DNA from: Comamonas serinivorans
Lineage (GTDB): Bacteria; Pseudomonadota; Gammaproteobacteria; Burkholderiales; Burkholderiaceae_C
DNA length: 64,000 nucleotides
Reading direction: 5' to 3'
NCBI RefSeq assembly: GCF_002158865.1
Contig: NZ_CP021455.1
Span: 2,046,001 to 2,110,000, forward strand
Shown: piece after piece, positions 34,265 to 42,398 of the stretch
Layout of the letters: each line of letters starts with the position of its first letter
Numbering within the stretch: the stretch's first letter is position 1
Translations under genes and position numbers: made by a program
Notes under the pieces: model-generated
Databases searched by the model: none
The model's input: only the letters and a program-made list of their open reading frames with translations
What the model was told of the DNA's origin: nothing

Positions 34265-34310
34265 GTATGGGCGGGTTCTTGTTGATAAGAAAACGAGGAT
34301 GGCCTCATAC
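34265..34310 (+). repeat. 46-bp dyad element, copy 6
   Basis: GGGGTATG and CATACCCC ends, TTGTT at 15-19 and AACGA at 28-32; TTCTT and AAGAA also pair slightly offset. It lies between convergent genes. Confidence 0.8.
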
Positions 34311-34334
34311 CCCAATGGATGGCTCAACCAACGA

Positions 34335-34368
34335 AACAGGCCGCTTGCCCCGGGGCAAGCGGCCTGTT
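34335..34368 (-). terminator. 34-bp perfect palindrome, terminator of the PhoX-type gene
   Basis: Two 17-base arms (34335-34351 and 34352-34368) pair completely. On the minus strand the stem begins 15 bases after the PhoX stop and is followed by TTTCGTT, consistent with an intrinsic terminator with a weak T tract. Confidence 0.7.
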
Positions 34369-34383
34369 GGTGTGCGCAGCGGT

Positions 34384-36336
34384 TTACTTGCTGAGCGAGG
34401 GCTGGGCCGGCGTGGCCGTGACGTAGCCGACGGCGGCGCCGAACTTGTCCTTGTAGTTGGCGTTGATCAGCGGATCGAGCTGATCCTTGATCTTGGCGTG
34501 CAGGCTGCTCCAGTCACCGGCGTGCTGGAAGTTGCTCTGGATGTAGGTCCAGCCGTTGATCTCGTCCACGGCATGCAGGCCCGTGGACTCGGCGCCGGCC
34601 GGCGTGGACAGCACGCGCGCCAGCTGCTTGGTGTCGACGTTGTAGGCCCACAGGAAGTTGTTGACGTGGTTGCCGCTGTCTTCGCCGATGAACAGGGTGC
34701 GCATCTTTTCCGAGAACTTGAGGTTGTCGGGGCTGGCGATCTTGTCGGGGTGGGCGGTGTTGCCCAGGGCGTCGGAGGCGATGTCCTCGCCCATCATCAG
34801 CATGTGCGATTGCGTGGGCACCCAGTCGCTCTGGATGGTGTTGCCGTCGCTGTCCTTCTGGCCGGCGCCCAGGTCGTGCTGCAGGATGCCGCCGGCCTTG
34901 ACGGTCTTGGGGAAGCTCACGTTGTGCTTGGCGTCCCACACGGCGTCGTTCTCGATCATCGAGGTCTGGATGTTGGCCAGCGCCGAGAACGCGACCTTGT
35001 CCTTGATGTCGATGGTCGTGCCTTCCATCTTGGTGAAGGCCATGCTGCCGCCCTTGAGGTTGGCGTAGCGGTGCGTCTCGAGGAAGGCGGCGGCCTTCTC
35101 CATGCCGGGCTTGAGCTTGATCCAGGCGGCCTTGCCGTCCAGGAAGACCTTGGTGTAGCTGGCGTCCTGCGGGTCGGCCGTCAGCGATTCCATGATGTCG
35201 GTGGGCTTGACCGTGTTGGCCAGCGCTTCGATTTCGGCGCTGGTGGCGTGGCCCAGCTTGATCCACTGCATCTTGGCGGTCGAGGTGTCGGTCAGCTTGT
35301 CGGTGTAGTGCGCCACGTACAGCGTGCCGGCCGACAGGTCTTTTTCGCGGTCGGCCACGAACATGAACAGGCCGCCGTTGGTGTAGTCGTCACCCATGAG
35401 CGCCGTGCGGTTGTCGGGCATGACGTGGATCAGCTCGTGCGAGATGCGGCCCAGGCAGTAGTGCTTCTTGACCGAGCCCGTGCCGTCGGGGTTCACGGTG
35501 ATTTCGGGCAGGTGGCCGTAGTGGTAGGGGTTGGCCGAGGTCTCGTTGCCGTACACGTTCTTGCTGAAGGCCTTGAACATGCTGGAGCTGGCTGCGGTGA
35601 AGGCATCGGGCTCGTACTCTTCGCTGGACAGGTGGGTGTTCCAGGGCGAGAGGCTGGCGCCGCAGGTGATCCACAGGCCATGGACCTTGGACATGTCCAC
35701 GTTGTGGTACTTGACCAGGCTGAGCTTGCCGGTGGTCTGGTCCTGGTCCAGCGTCAGCACGGCGATGGGCGACGGCAGCGTGCCATAGGCGCTGTTGCCA
35801 GCCTGGTCGGCCGAGGCGTATTCGAACTGAACCACCGAGAACACGGCCTTGCCCTTGACGCCCGGCACGTTGGCATTGGCCAGGCTGATGAGGGAGGAGC
35901 CATCGGGGCAGTCGGAGAAGAAGTGGCGCTCCTTGCCGGCGACGGAGGTGTCGAAGATGGGCTGGTTGTTGATGTCGTAGTAGCCGCCGGCCAGGATGGT
36001 GCCGCCGTTGCCATCGGGCACTTCGGTGCCGGTGACGAAGAAGGGCTGGTAGCCCAGCTCATAGGTCTGGGTGCTGTTGTCGTCGAAGGCGACCTTGAGC
36101 TGCGAGGCCACGTAGACCGTGGCCATGTTGGCGGGGGTGCTCAGGGTCGGGGCGGCCATGGAGGTGAAGGTGGCCGAGACGTAGTTCTTGGGACCGGGCG
36201 TCGAGGAATCGTCGTCATCGCCGCCGCCGCAGGCGGCCAGCAGGCTGGAGGCAGACACCGCGGTTCCCAGGGGCAGCAGGGGTGCGCCGGTCAGGAATTG
36301 CAGGGCTTTGCGTCGGCTGAGCAAGGTTTGAGACAT
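34384..36336 (-). CDS. PhoX-family (DUF839) alkaline phosphatase, Tat-exported lipoprotein
   Basis: The product has 650 residues. The N-terminus carries a twin-arginine signal (LSRRKALQFLTGAPLLPLGT) ending in a lipobox-like LLAAC with Cys36, then GGGDDDD. The body matches the DUF839/PhoX fold, with VHGLWITCGASLSPWNTHLS and SSEEYEPDAF, which supply acidic metal ligands, and LGRISHELIHVMPDNRTALM GDD. PhoX enzymes are Ca/Fe-dependent phosphomonoesterases that release phosphate outside the cytoplasm. A Pho box lies 131 bases upstream, supporting control by PhoB under phosphate limitation. Substrate preference is inferred. Confidence 0.85.
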   Translation of the reverse strand: MSQTLLSRRKALQFLTGAPLLPLGTAVSASSLLAACGGGDDDDSSTPGPKNYVSATFTSMAAPTLSTPANMATVYVASQLKVAFDDNSTQTYELGYQPFFVTGTEVPDGNGGTILAGGYYDINNQPIFDTSVAGKERHFFSDCPDGSSLISLANANVPGVKGKAVFSVVQFEYASADQAGNSAYGTLPSPIAVLTLDQDQTTGKLSLVKYHNVDMSKVHGLWITCGASLSPWNTHLSSEEYEPDAFTAASSSMFKAFSKNVYGNETSANPYHYGHLPEITVNPDGTGSVKKHYCLGRISHELIHVMPDNRTALMGDDYTNGGLFMFVADREKDLSAGTLYVAHYTDKLTDTSTAKMQWIKLGHATSAEIEALANTVKPTDIMESLTADPQDASYTKVFLDGKAAWIKLKPGMEKAAAFLETHRYANLKGGSMAFTKMEGTTIDIKDKVAFSALANIQTSMIENDAVWDAKHNVSFPKTVKAGGILQHDLGAGQKDSDGNTIQSDWVPTQSHMLMMGEDIASDALGNTAHPDKIASPDNLKFSEKMRTLFIGEDSGNHVNNFLWAYNVDTKQLARVLSTPAGAESTGLHAVDEINGWTYIQSNFQHAGDWSSLHAKIKDQLDPLINANYKDKFGAAVGYVTATPAQPSLSK

Positions 36337-36753
36337 GAGGTTTCACGTGGGGTTGGGCGCCGATGTCGTCATCGCCATCGGCACGGTCTGAAAGTGCATC
36401 AGCAGCAGGGCTGCGTGCGTGCCGGGCGAATGCTAGGAACCCCGTGTGTCACCACCATGGCGTTTTGATGACGGTTGTGTGACGGTGGCGGGCGCCGCTC
36501 CGGCGGCTGGACGGCGGCCACGACAGCCGTGCACCGAATCAACGAGACCGTTCGCGAGGGATGGCGCCGTTGCCGAGAGGACATGGCGCATCGCCAGCAG
36601 GCGCTAAGGCAGCGGCGAGGGAGTGTCAGCCCCAGCGGCCGATGCAGCGTCGGGGGAAGCGGCGTCCTCGACGTCCTGGCCAAGACTGGGTGCGCGCCCG
36701 CGCGCCGGCGGGTGAGGGCCTGCCGCACCGCCCGCCAGGCGGAGGGCTTGGAC
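36337..36753. other. Upstream region of the PhoX-type gene
   Basis: Apart from the Pho box at 36468-36485 I see no gene or structured element here. Confidence 0.5.
36468..36485 (-). promoter_or_regulatory. Pho box upstream of the PhoX-type gene
   Basis: On the minus strand CCGTCAC-ACAA-CCGTCAT forms two 7-base direct repeats with a 4-base spacer, matching the PhoB consensus CTGTCAT-N4-CTGTCAT with few mismatches. It points toward the phosphatase gene, 131 bases away. Confidence 0.6.
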
Positions 36754-37611
36754 TCACCCGGGCGAGTAGGCCAGCCGCACGTAGATGGGGGCGAAGGCCT
36801 CGGCCTGTGTGATCTCGACCAGGGTTTCTTTCGCCAGCTCCAGCATGGCGATGAAGGTGACGACCATGACGGCCACGCCGCGCGTGACGTCGAACAGGTC
36901 TTCGAACTGCGCGAAGCGCCGGCCTTGCAGGGTCTTGAGCAGCTGGCTCATGTGCTCGCGCACCGACAGCTCTTCGCGCGTGATCTTGTGCGTCTGCACG
37001 AGCTTGGCGCGGCGCAGGATGTCGCGCCACGCGGCTTGCAGCTCATCCACCGACACGTCGGGAAAACGCGGCGCTACGCTCTGCTCGATGTGCACCTGCG
37101 CGGCCACGAAGTCGCGCCCCAGCGTGGGCAGGGCGTTGAGGTTGGCGGCGGCCAGTTTCATCTGCTCGTACTCGAGCAGGCGGCGCACCAGCTCGGCCCG
37201 CGGGTCCTCGGGCTCGCTGCCGTCCTCGGTCTTGCGCACCGGCAGCAGCATGCGCGACTTGATCTCGATCAGCATCGCCGCCATCAGCAGGTACTCGGCG
37301 GCCAGCTCGAGATTGCGGCTGCGGATCTCCTCGACGTAGCTGAGGTACTGGCGCGTGACGCCGACCATGGGGATGTCGAGGATGTTGAAGTTCTGCTTGC
37401 GGATCAGGTAGAGCAGCAGATCGAGCGGCCCCTCGAAAGCGTCGAGGAAGACCTCCAGCGCATCGGGCGGGATGTACAGGTCCTGTGGCATGGCGAACAG
37501 CGGTTCGCCATACAGCCGTGCCACGGCCACGTGATCGACCACGCCCGGTGCGGCGGCGGCCGCCTCGGGCGAGGGCGGCGGCAGGTCGTCGGTGGAAGCG
37601 GGTGCGGTCAA
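36754..37611 (-). CDS. scpA: Segregation and condensation protein A
   Basis: A 285-residue kleisin that joins SMC and ScpB to compact and separate chromosomes. Residues about 52-75 (EVFLDAFEGPLDLLLYLIRK) form the N-terminal SMC-neck binding block. QNFNILDIPMVGVTRQYLSY and AAEYLLMAAMLIEIKSRMLL are the next conserved helices. The C-terminal winged helix follows. It lies downstream of the DUF3460 gene on the same strand, a common Burkholderiales arrangement, but no panC gene follows here. Confidence 0.95.
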   Translation of the reverse strand: MTAPASTDDLPPPSPEAAAAAPGVVDHVAVARLYGEPLFAMPQDLYIPPDALEVFLDAFEGPLDLLLYLIRKQNFNILDIPMVGVTRQYLSYVEEIRSRNLELAAEYLLMAAMLIEIKSRMLLPVRKTEDGSEPEDPRAELVRRLLEYEQMKLAAANLNALPTLGRDFVAAQVHIEQSVAPRFPDVSVDELQAAWRDILRRAKLVQTHKITREELSVREHMSQLLKTLQGRRFAQFEDLFDVTRGVAVMVVTFIAMLELAKETLVEITQAEAFAPIYVRLAYSPG

Positions 37612-37646
37612 ACCACGGGGCCGGATGGGTGCTTGAAGGGCAAGGG

Positions 37647-37692
37647 GTATGCGGTTATTCCCGTTTATACATCAACGGGAATGGCGTGATAC
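37647..37692 (+). repeat. 46-bp dyad element, copy 7
   Basis: GGGGTATG and ATACCCC ends, with TTCCCGTT pairing to AACGGGAA around TATACATC. It lies between scpA and the DUF3460 gene, both leftward. Confidence 0.85.
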
Positions 37693-37712
37693 CCCATGTC
37701 TTCATGCGGGCT

Positions 37713-37925
37713 TCAGTCCTGCAGGGGGTTGGTCTGGTAGACGTAGGGCTTTTGCGGCACGTCCGCGGCGTCGGCGTCGGCCTTTTGCTGCAGGTTGATC
37801 TTCTGGTCCCACAGCAGGGCGCGGCCGGCGCGCTGGCGGGCTTCCAGCTGTGGGTCTTGCTGGCGCAGGTCCTTGATGAACAAGGTGGTGTCGGATTCGT
37901 AGTGGGGGCGGGCAAAAATCGACAT
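37713..37925 (-). CDS. DUF3460 family protein
   Basis: The product has 70 residues and starts MSIFARPHYESDTTLFIKDL. Its middle is a polar helix with RQQDPQLEARQRAGRALLWD, the typical pattern of DUF3460, and it ends PYVYQTNPLQD. The family is confined to beta-proteobacteria and usually sits beside scpA, as here. Function is unknown. Confidence 0.85.
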   Translation of the reverse strand: MSIFARPHYESDTTLFIKDLRQQDPQLEARQRAGRALLWDQKINLQQKADADAADVPQKPYVYQTNPLQD

Positions 37926-38072
37926 GTGTGGGACCGTCTGCGGTTGGGTGTGGGAAGGAGGCATCGGCACAGGCCGCAATTGGCCTGACAATGCAAACCT
38001 TTGATTTTAGGCGATGCCGACGGCGTTTTCGCAGGGCGAAGCGGCGCGGCACGCCGGCCCGGATGCCTTGCC

Positions 38073-38612
38073 ATGAACCCCTTTCTTGCCTTGCCCTTTT
38101 CCCGTGCCGCGCGCGGCGGTCTGCTGGCCAGCTTGGCCCTGGCGGCCGCGCTGCTGGCGGGGTGTGACCAGCAGCGCATCGCCGAGCTGCAGCCGGGCGT
38201 CTCGACCGAGGCCGACGTGCGCCTGAAGTTCGGCGAGCCCGAAGCGGTGTGGGACGGCGCCGGCGGCGAGCGCATCTTTGAATACAACCGCCAGCCCGAA
38301 GGCAAGGTGAACTACCAGATCGCCATGGGCACCGATGGCCGGTTGGTGGCCGTGCGCCAGGTGCTCACGGCGGACAACTTCCGCCGCGTGGTGCCGGGCA
38401 TGCGCATGGAAGAGGTGCGCAAGCTGCTCGGCAAGCCGGCGCGCGTGACGCCCTACACGCTCAAGCGCGAGGTGACGTACGAGTGGCGCTACATCGAGCC
38501 GCCCAACCAGAACATGGTGTTCTCGGTCGACTTCGACGACGGCCAGTACACCGTCAAGCAGGCGGCGAGCATGATCGATCCGCAATCGGCCGATTCGCGG
38601 GCCGGGCGCTGA
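38073..38612 (+). CDS. BamE/SmpA-OmlA-type outer membrane lipoprotein
   Basis: A 179-residue lipoprotein starting at the ATG at 38073. The signal peptide ends in LLAGCDQQ, so Cys at about 31 is lipidated. Two SmpA/OmlA-like repeats follow: IAELQPGVSTEADVRLKFGE (about 36-55) and FRRVVPGMRMEEVRKLLGKP (about 105-124), each with the L-x-x-G-x-x-x-x-x-V-x-x-x-x-G-x-P pattern. Family members stabilise the BAM outer-membrane assembly machine. The double-repeat form may be a relative rather than BamE itself. Confidence 0.75.
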   Translation: MNPFLALPFSRAARGGLLASLALAAALLAGCDQQRIAELQPGVSTEADVRLKFGEPEAVWDGAGGERIFEYNRQPEGKVNYQIAMGTDGRLVAVRQVLTADNFRRVVPGMRMEEVRKLLGKPARVTPYTLKREVTYEWRYIEPPNQNMVFSVDFDDGQYTVKQAASMIDPQSADSRAGR

Positions 38613-38712
38613 CGCGCCGTCGCTGCCGCCACCGCGACGTCTCTGGCCAGCGGCCGGTCATGGCCTTGCCATCTGCCACGCCTTGAATGCCGAGGTGACC
38701 TGAAAGGAGCCC

Positions 38713-39762
38713 ATGCGCAAGAAACCTTCGTTGGCCGCCAGCCTGACGCGCAGCTACGGCCGCAACCTGGGGCGCCTGACCCAGAGCGCCATGCGCGTGG
38801 GCGGCCAATTGGCCGGGGGGCTGGCGCAGGCCGGCGCCGAGGCCTTGCAAAGCCGGCGCCTGCCGGCCGGCCCGGGCAAATGGCTGCCCGGCGTCGCCAT
38901 GGGGCCCGGGGGCGCGCGCCACTACGCGCTGTTCCTGCCCACGGTGCTGGATCGCATCTGGCGCCCGCCGGCGCCGCTCGTGGTCATGCTGCATGGCTGC
39001 GGGCAGAACGCGGCCGAGTTCGCCCAGATCACGCGCATGAACGCGCTGGCCGCCCGTGAAGGCTTCATGGTGCTGTACCCGCAGCAGGACGTGCTGCACA
39101 ACGCCCAGGGCTGCTGGAACTGGTGGGAGCTGAAGGTGGGCAAGGCCCAGGCCGAGGCGGCCACGCTGATGCAGGCCATCCAGCAGGTGAGCCTGCTGCA
39201 TCAGGTGGATGCGCGGCGGGTGGCCATCGCGGGCCTGTCGGCCGGCGCCAGCATGGCGGCGCTGATGGCCGCGACCTACCTGGACCGCTTTTGCGCCGTC
39301 GCCATGCATTCGGGCGTGGCGCCGGGGGCAGCGCAATCGGGCTTGTCGGCCCTCGCGGCCATGCAGGGGTTTCGCAGCCAGGACGTGGCGGTCACGGCCG
39401 TGGGCAAGGCGCGCTCGGTCGCGGCGCGCCGGCGCCATCTGCCGCCGCTGCTGGTGCTGCAGGGCGACGCCGACACCGTGGTGCGCCCCAGCAACGGCGA
39501 GCAGGCGGCCGATTTGTGGGCGCAGATCACCGAAGCCCAGCCCGGTCCGGTCCGGCAGCAGCAGCGCGGTCGCCGCCTGCCGTGGCGGCAGACCGACTTC
39601 TTCGCCGGTGGCGCGCTGTGCGTGCGGCTGTGCGAGATCCAGGGTCTGGGCCACGCCTGGAGCGGCGGCCGGGCGCGCCACGCCTTCAGCGACCCGACCG
39701 GACCCGATGCCTCGCGCATGATCTGGCGGTTTGCGCAACAGGCCATGCGTCAGGCCGGCTGA
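38713..39762 (+). CDS. PHB-depolymerase-family esterase
   Basis: The product has 349 residues, preceded by AAAGGAG. After a polar start, residues about 75-100 read HYALFLPTVLDRIWRPPAPL and VVMLHGCGQN (oxyanion loop). VAIAGLSAGASMAALMAATY contains the nucleophile in G-x-S-x-G. QGDADTVV and GLGHAWSGG supply the Asp and His of the triad. This is the alpha/beta-hydrolase group of secreted or cytosolic poly-hydroxyalkanoate depolymerases and feruloyl esterases. No secretion signal is visible. Confidence 0.85.
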   Translation: MRKKPSLAASLTRSYGRNLGRLTQSAMRVGGQLAGGLAQAGAEALQSRRLPAGPGKWLPGVAMGPGGARHYALFLPTVLDRIWRPPAPLVVMLHGCGQNAAEFAQITRMNALAAREGFMVLYPQQDVLHNAQGCWNWWELKVGKAQAEAATLMQAIQQVSLLHQVDARRVAIAGLSAGASMAALMAATYLDRFCAVAMHSGVAPGAAQSGLSALAAMQGFRSQDVAVTAVGKARSVAARRRHLPPLLVLQGDADTVVRPSNGEQAADLWAQITEAQPGPVRQQQRGRRLPWRQTDFFAGGALCVRLCEIQGLGHAWSGGRARHAFSDPTGPDASRMIWRFAQQAMRQAG

Positions 39763-40309
39763 GGCACCGCCCGGCGCGGGGGCACAGCGGCTGGCTCTGG
39801 TGCGCCCCGCAACTCGCCGAGCCCGTCAGGGACCGATGCGCTCGGCGGCAGCTCGTGGCTCCGGTGATGGCGGAGGAGGGCGGCGTCATGGAGAACGCCG
39901 CCAAGGGAACCTCTGCATAAATCAAGGACGATCTGTTACGAGCGATTCAGCATCAGTGTCGCGGATGGCCCTTCTCATGTGAGCCGTTGATTTTTGGTGC
40001 CAGCGGCGGGTGGCCGGTTGGATAGCCGGTGGGCTGCCACGTCAGAAGTCGATTTATGCAGAGGTTCCCAAGTTCTCGCCGTCGGGCGCGGCCGCGCAGG
40101 ACCGCGCCCACCGCGAAGGCCTGGGCATGCGCTGCATCGAGCGGCCCGCGCACCCAGCTGGTGCATGTTGCCCAGGGGCAAGCCCGCTTGCCGGCCGTGT
40201 GGCAAATGCGATGCGGTGCGCGGCTGCGCTGGGCTATAGTCGCTCGACATTCCCCGTCGAGATCGCGCGCTGGTCAGCGTTCCGACCGCGTTGCACCGGA
40301 GTATTTGCC
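39763..40309. other. Intergenic region carrying a MITE
   Basis: No gene is present. The only clear element is the terminal-inverted-repeat unit at 39906-40068. The CBS gene promoter must lie after it. Confidence 0.55.
39906..40068. mobile_element. 163-bp MITE-like element with 18-bp terminal inverted repeats
   Basis: The left end GGAACCTCTGCATAAATC is repeated in perfect inverted form at the right end (40051-40068). Both ends are flanked by CAAG (39902-39905 and 40069-40072), a 4-bp target duplication. The interior has no coding capacity. This is the form of a non-autonomous insertion sequence derivative; 4-bp duplications are common in the IS4/IS5 groups. No parent element is in the window. 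Confidence 0.8.
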
Positions 40310-40786
40310 ATGAAAGTCACCGATATCCTGCGCCTGAAGGGCAATACCCTCTACACCTGCACCCCCGATGACACGCTGCGTCAGGCCGTGGACACCATGG
40401 CCGAGAAGGACATCGGTTCGCTGGTGGTCATGGAGCATGGCGACCTCGTCGGCATGCTGACCTTCCGCGAGGCCATTGCCGCCATCGCGGCCAACGGCGG
40501 CAGCGTGGGGACCAGCCTGGTGCGCAAGGTCATGGACGACCACCCGCTGACCTGCACGCCGGCCACCGAGCTCGACGAGGTGCGCCGCATGATGATCGAC
40601 GCCCACGCGCGCTACCTGCCGGTGATGGAGCGCCGCATGCTCATGGGCGTGATCAGCTTTTACGACGTGGCCAAGTCCGTGGTCGATGCGCAGGACTTCG
40701 AGAACCGCATGCTCAAGGCCTACATCCGCGACTGGCCGGCCGAGGACGGCGACGGCGTCGATGGCGCCGCCAAGCCCAGCGCCTGA
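40310..40786 (+). CDS. CBS-domain protein
   Basis: A 158-residue protein consisting of a pair of CBS domains: MKVTDILRLKGNTLYTCTPD followed by LRQAVDTMAEKDIGSLVVME (domain 1) and VRKVMDDHPLTCTPATELDE followed by RRMMIDAHARYLPVMERRML (domain 2). A short acidic tail ends it. CBS pairs bind adenine nucleotides and regulate partner enzymes or transporters. No partner domain or neighbour reveals what it controls. Confidence 0.9.
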   Translation: MKVTDILRLKGNTLYTCTPDDTLRQAVDTMAEKDIGSLVVMEHGDLVGMLTFREAIAAIAANGGSVGTSLVRKVMDDHPLTCTPATELDEVRRMMIDAHARYLPVMERRMLMGVISFYDVAKSVVDAQDFENRMLKAYIRDWPAEDGDGVDGAAKPSA

Positions 40787-41095
40787 TCCCGGCCAAGTCC
40801 TGGCCCGCGGTGCGGCCAGGCGATCTGCACCGCAGGCCGCGGGTCGCAGGCCGTGACGCGAGGCACGCCGCCGATGAACCCGGCGATGCCGCAGCCGCGC
40901 CAGCCCTGCGTCCATCGCTCATTCAAGGGTTTGGCCTGCGAGAATACGCAGTATGGCTCGGTTACTGTTTCAAATTGAACGGCAACCGGGCCATACTGCT
41001 TGGTGGCCTGCCCGCGCCGCCACCGCGCCTGGCTGTGCTCACCCCGCGACGCGCGCGCGCCTGGGCTGGGCCGGTGCCTGCCGGATAATCGGGGC
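40787..41095. other. Intergenic region before aroC
   Basis: It holds the dyad element at 40951-40996 and no gene. Confidence 0.5.
40951..40996 (+). repeat. 46-bp dyad element, copy 8
   Basis: GCAGTATGG and CCATACTGC ends, CTGTT at 15-19, AACGG at 28-32. The arms CGGTTACTGTT and AACGGCAACCG pair with two mismatches. It lies upstream of aroC. Confidence 0.85.
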
Positions 41096-42166
41096 ATGAG
41101 CGGAAACACCTTTGGCACTTTGTTTGCTGTCACGAACTTTGGCGAATCGCACGGGCCGGCCGTGGGCTGTGTGATCGATGGCTGCCCTCCCGGCATGGAC
41201 CTCAGCGAGGCCGACATCCAGCCCGAGCTGGATCGCCGCCGCCCCGGCACCAGCAAGTTCGTCACCCAGCGCAACGAGCCCGATGCGGTGGAGATCCTCT
41301 CGGGCGTGTACGAGGGCAAGACCACCGGCACGCCGATTGCGCTGCTCATCCGCAACACCGACCAGCGCAGCAAGGACTACGGCGAGATCGCGCGCCAGTT
41401 CCGCCCCGGCCATGCCGACTACACGTACTTCAAGAAGTACGGCATCCGCGACCCGCGCGGGGGTGGCCGCTCGTCGGCCCGCCTGACGGCGCCCACCGTG
41501 GCCGCCGGTGCCGTGGCCAAGAAATGGCTGGCCGACCAGTTCGGCGTGCGCATCCGTGGCCACATGACGCAGATCGGCGAGGTGCAGATCCCGTTCGAGG
41601 ACTGGGCCCAGGTCGATCAGAACCCCTTCTTTGCCGCCACGGCCGACACGCAGGCGCTGGAGGATTACATGGGCGCGCTGCGCAAGACGGGCGACTCGGT
41701 CGGCGCCGTGCTGCGCGTGACGGCCGAAGGCGTGCCCGTGGGCTGGGGCCAGCCGCTGTACGACAAGCTGAGTGCCGACATCGCCTGGGCCATGATGGGG
41801 TTGAACGCCGTTAAAGGCGTGGAGATCGGCGACGGCTTTGCCTCGGCCACGCACAAGGGCTCCATGCACGGCGACACCCTCTTGCCGGGCGGCCAGTTCG
41901 CCACCAACCACGACGGCGGCGTGCTGGGTGGCATCAGCAATGGCGCGCCCATCGAGGTCAAGCTGGCCATCAAGCCGACCAGCTCCATCCTGGTGCCGCG
42001 CGAGAGCGTGGACGTGGACGACCAGCCGATCGAGCTCATCACCAAAGGCCGGCACGACCCCTGCGTGGGCATCCGCGCCACCCCCATTGCCGAGGCGCTG
42101 CTGGCGCTGGTGCTGATCGAGCATGCGCTGCGCGACCGTGCCCAGTGCGGCGACGTGGTGCGCTGA
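41096..42166 (+). CDS. aroC: Chorismate synthase
   Basis: The product has 356 residues and converts 5-enolpyruvylshikimate-3-phosphate to chorismate using reduced FMN, the last common step to aromatic amino acids. The start MSGNTFGTLFAVTNFGESHG PAVG is the first signature. DPRGGGRSSAR (about 121-131) and GGVLGGISNGAPI near 280 are the other family blocks. Length is normal. It stands alone between two dyad elements. Confidence 0.97.
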   Translation: MSGNTFGTLFAVTNFGESHGPAVGCVIDGCPPGMDLSEADIQPELDRRRPGTSKFVTQRNEPDAVEILSGVYEGKTTGTPIALLIRNTDQRSKDYGEIARQFRPGHADYTYFKKYGIRDPRGGGRSSARLTAPTVAAGAVAKKWLADQFGVRIRGHMTQIGEVQIPFEDWAQVDQNPFFAATADTQALEDYMGALRKTGDSVGAVLRVTAEGVPVGWGQPLYDKLSADIAWAMMGLNAVKGVEIGDGFASATHKGSMHGDTLLPGGQFATNHDGGVLGGISNGAPIEVKLAIKPTSSILVPRESVDVDDQPIELITKGRHDPCVGIRATPIAEALLALVLIEHALRDRAQCGDVVR

Positions 42167-42336
42167 AGGCAGCCGGCCGATGATCCGCTGGTGGGCTCCT
42201 GGTTCGGGCGTTTTGGCCGCTGGCGCTGTGGCAGGACAAGCCGTTCGTGTGGCGGGGCGACGGGCTGGCGTGGCCCGTCATTCTGGCCGATGTGGCGGGC
42301 TCGCGCCATCCGTTCCACAGGCTGGGTCGGCGATGA

Positions 42337-42382
42337 GTATGCTCGCACAGATCAACACCCATTGACGGCAGGCTTGTGATAC
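42337..42382 (+). repeat. 46-bp dyad element, copy 9
   Basis: AGTATG and ATACT ends, a diverged left half-site ATCAA, and GACGG at 28-32. It ends 17 bases before the trmJ start, so it lies in that gene's leader. Confidence 0.7.
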
Positions 42383-42398
42383 TGGCCTTGACACTGTT

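Larger units (their letters stand above)
34045..34383. other. Intergenic region with one dyad element and a long palindrome
   Basis: No gene is present. It holds the dyad element at 34265-34310 and the perfect palindrome at 34335-34368, both between convergent genes. Confidence 0.6.

Noticed and set aside
40301..40347. GTAT and ATAC around the CBS-gene start, resembling a dyad element
   Set aside because: The outer distance is 47, not 46, and there are no CCGTT/AACGG half-sites at the expected offsets.
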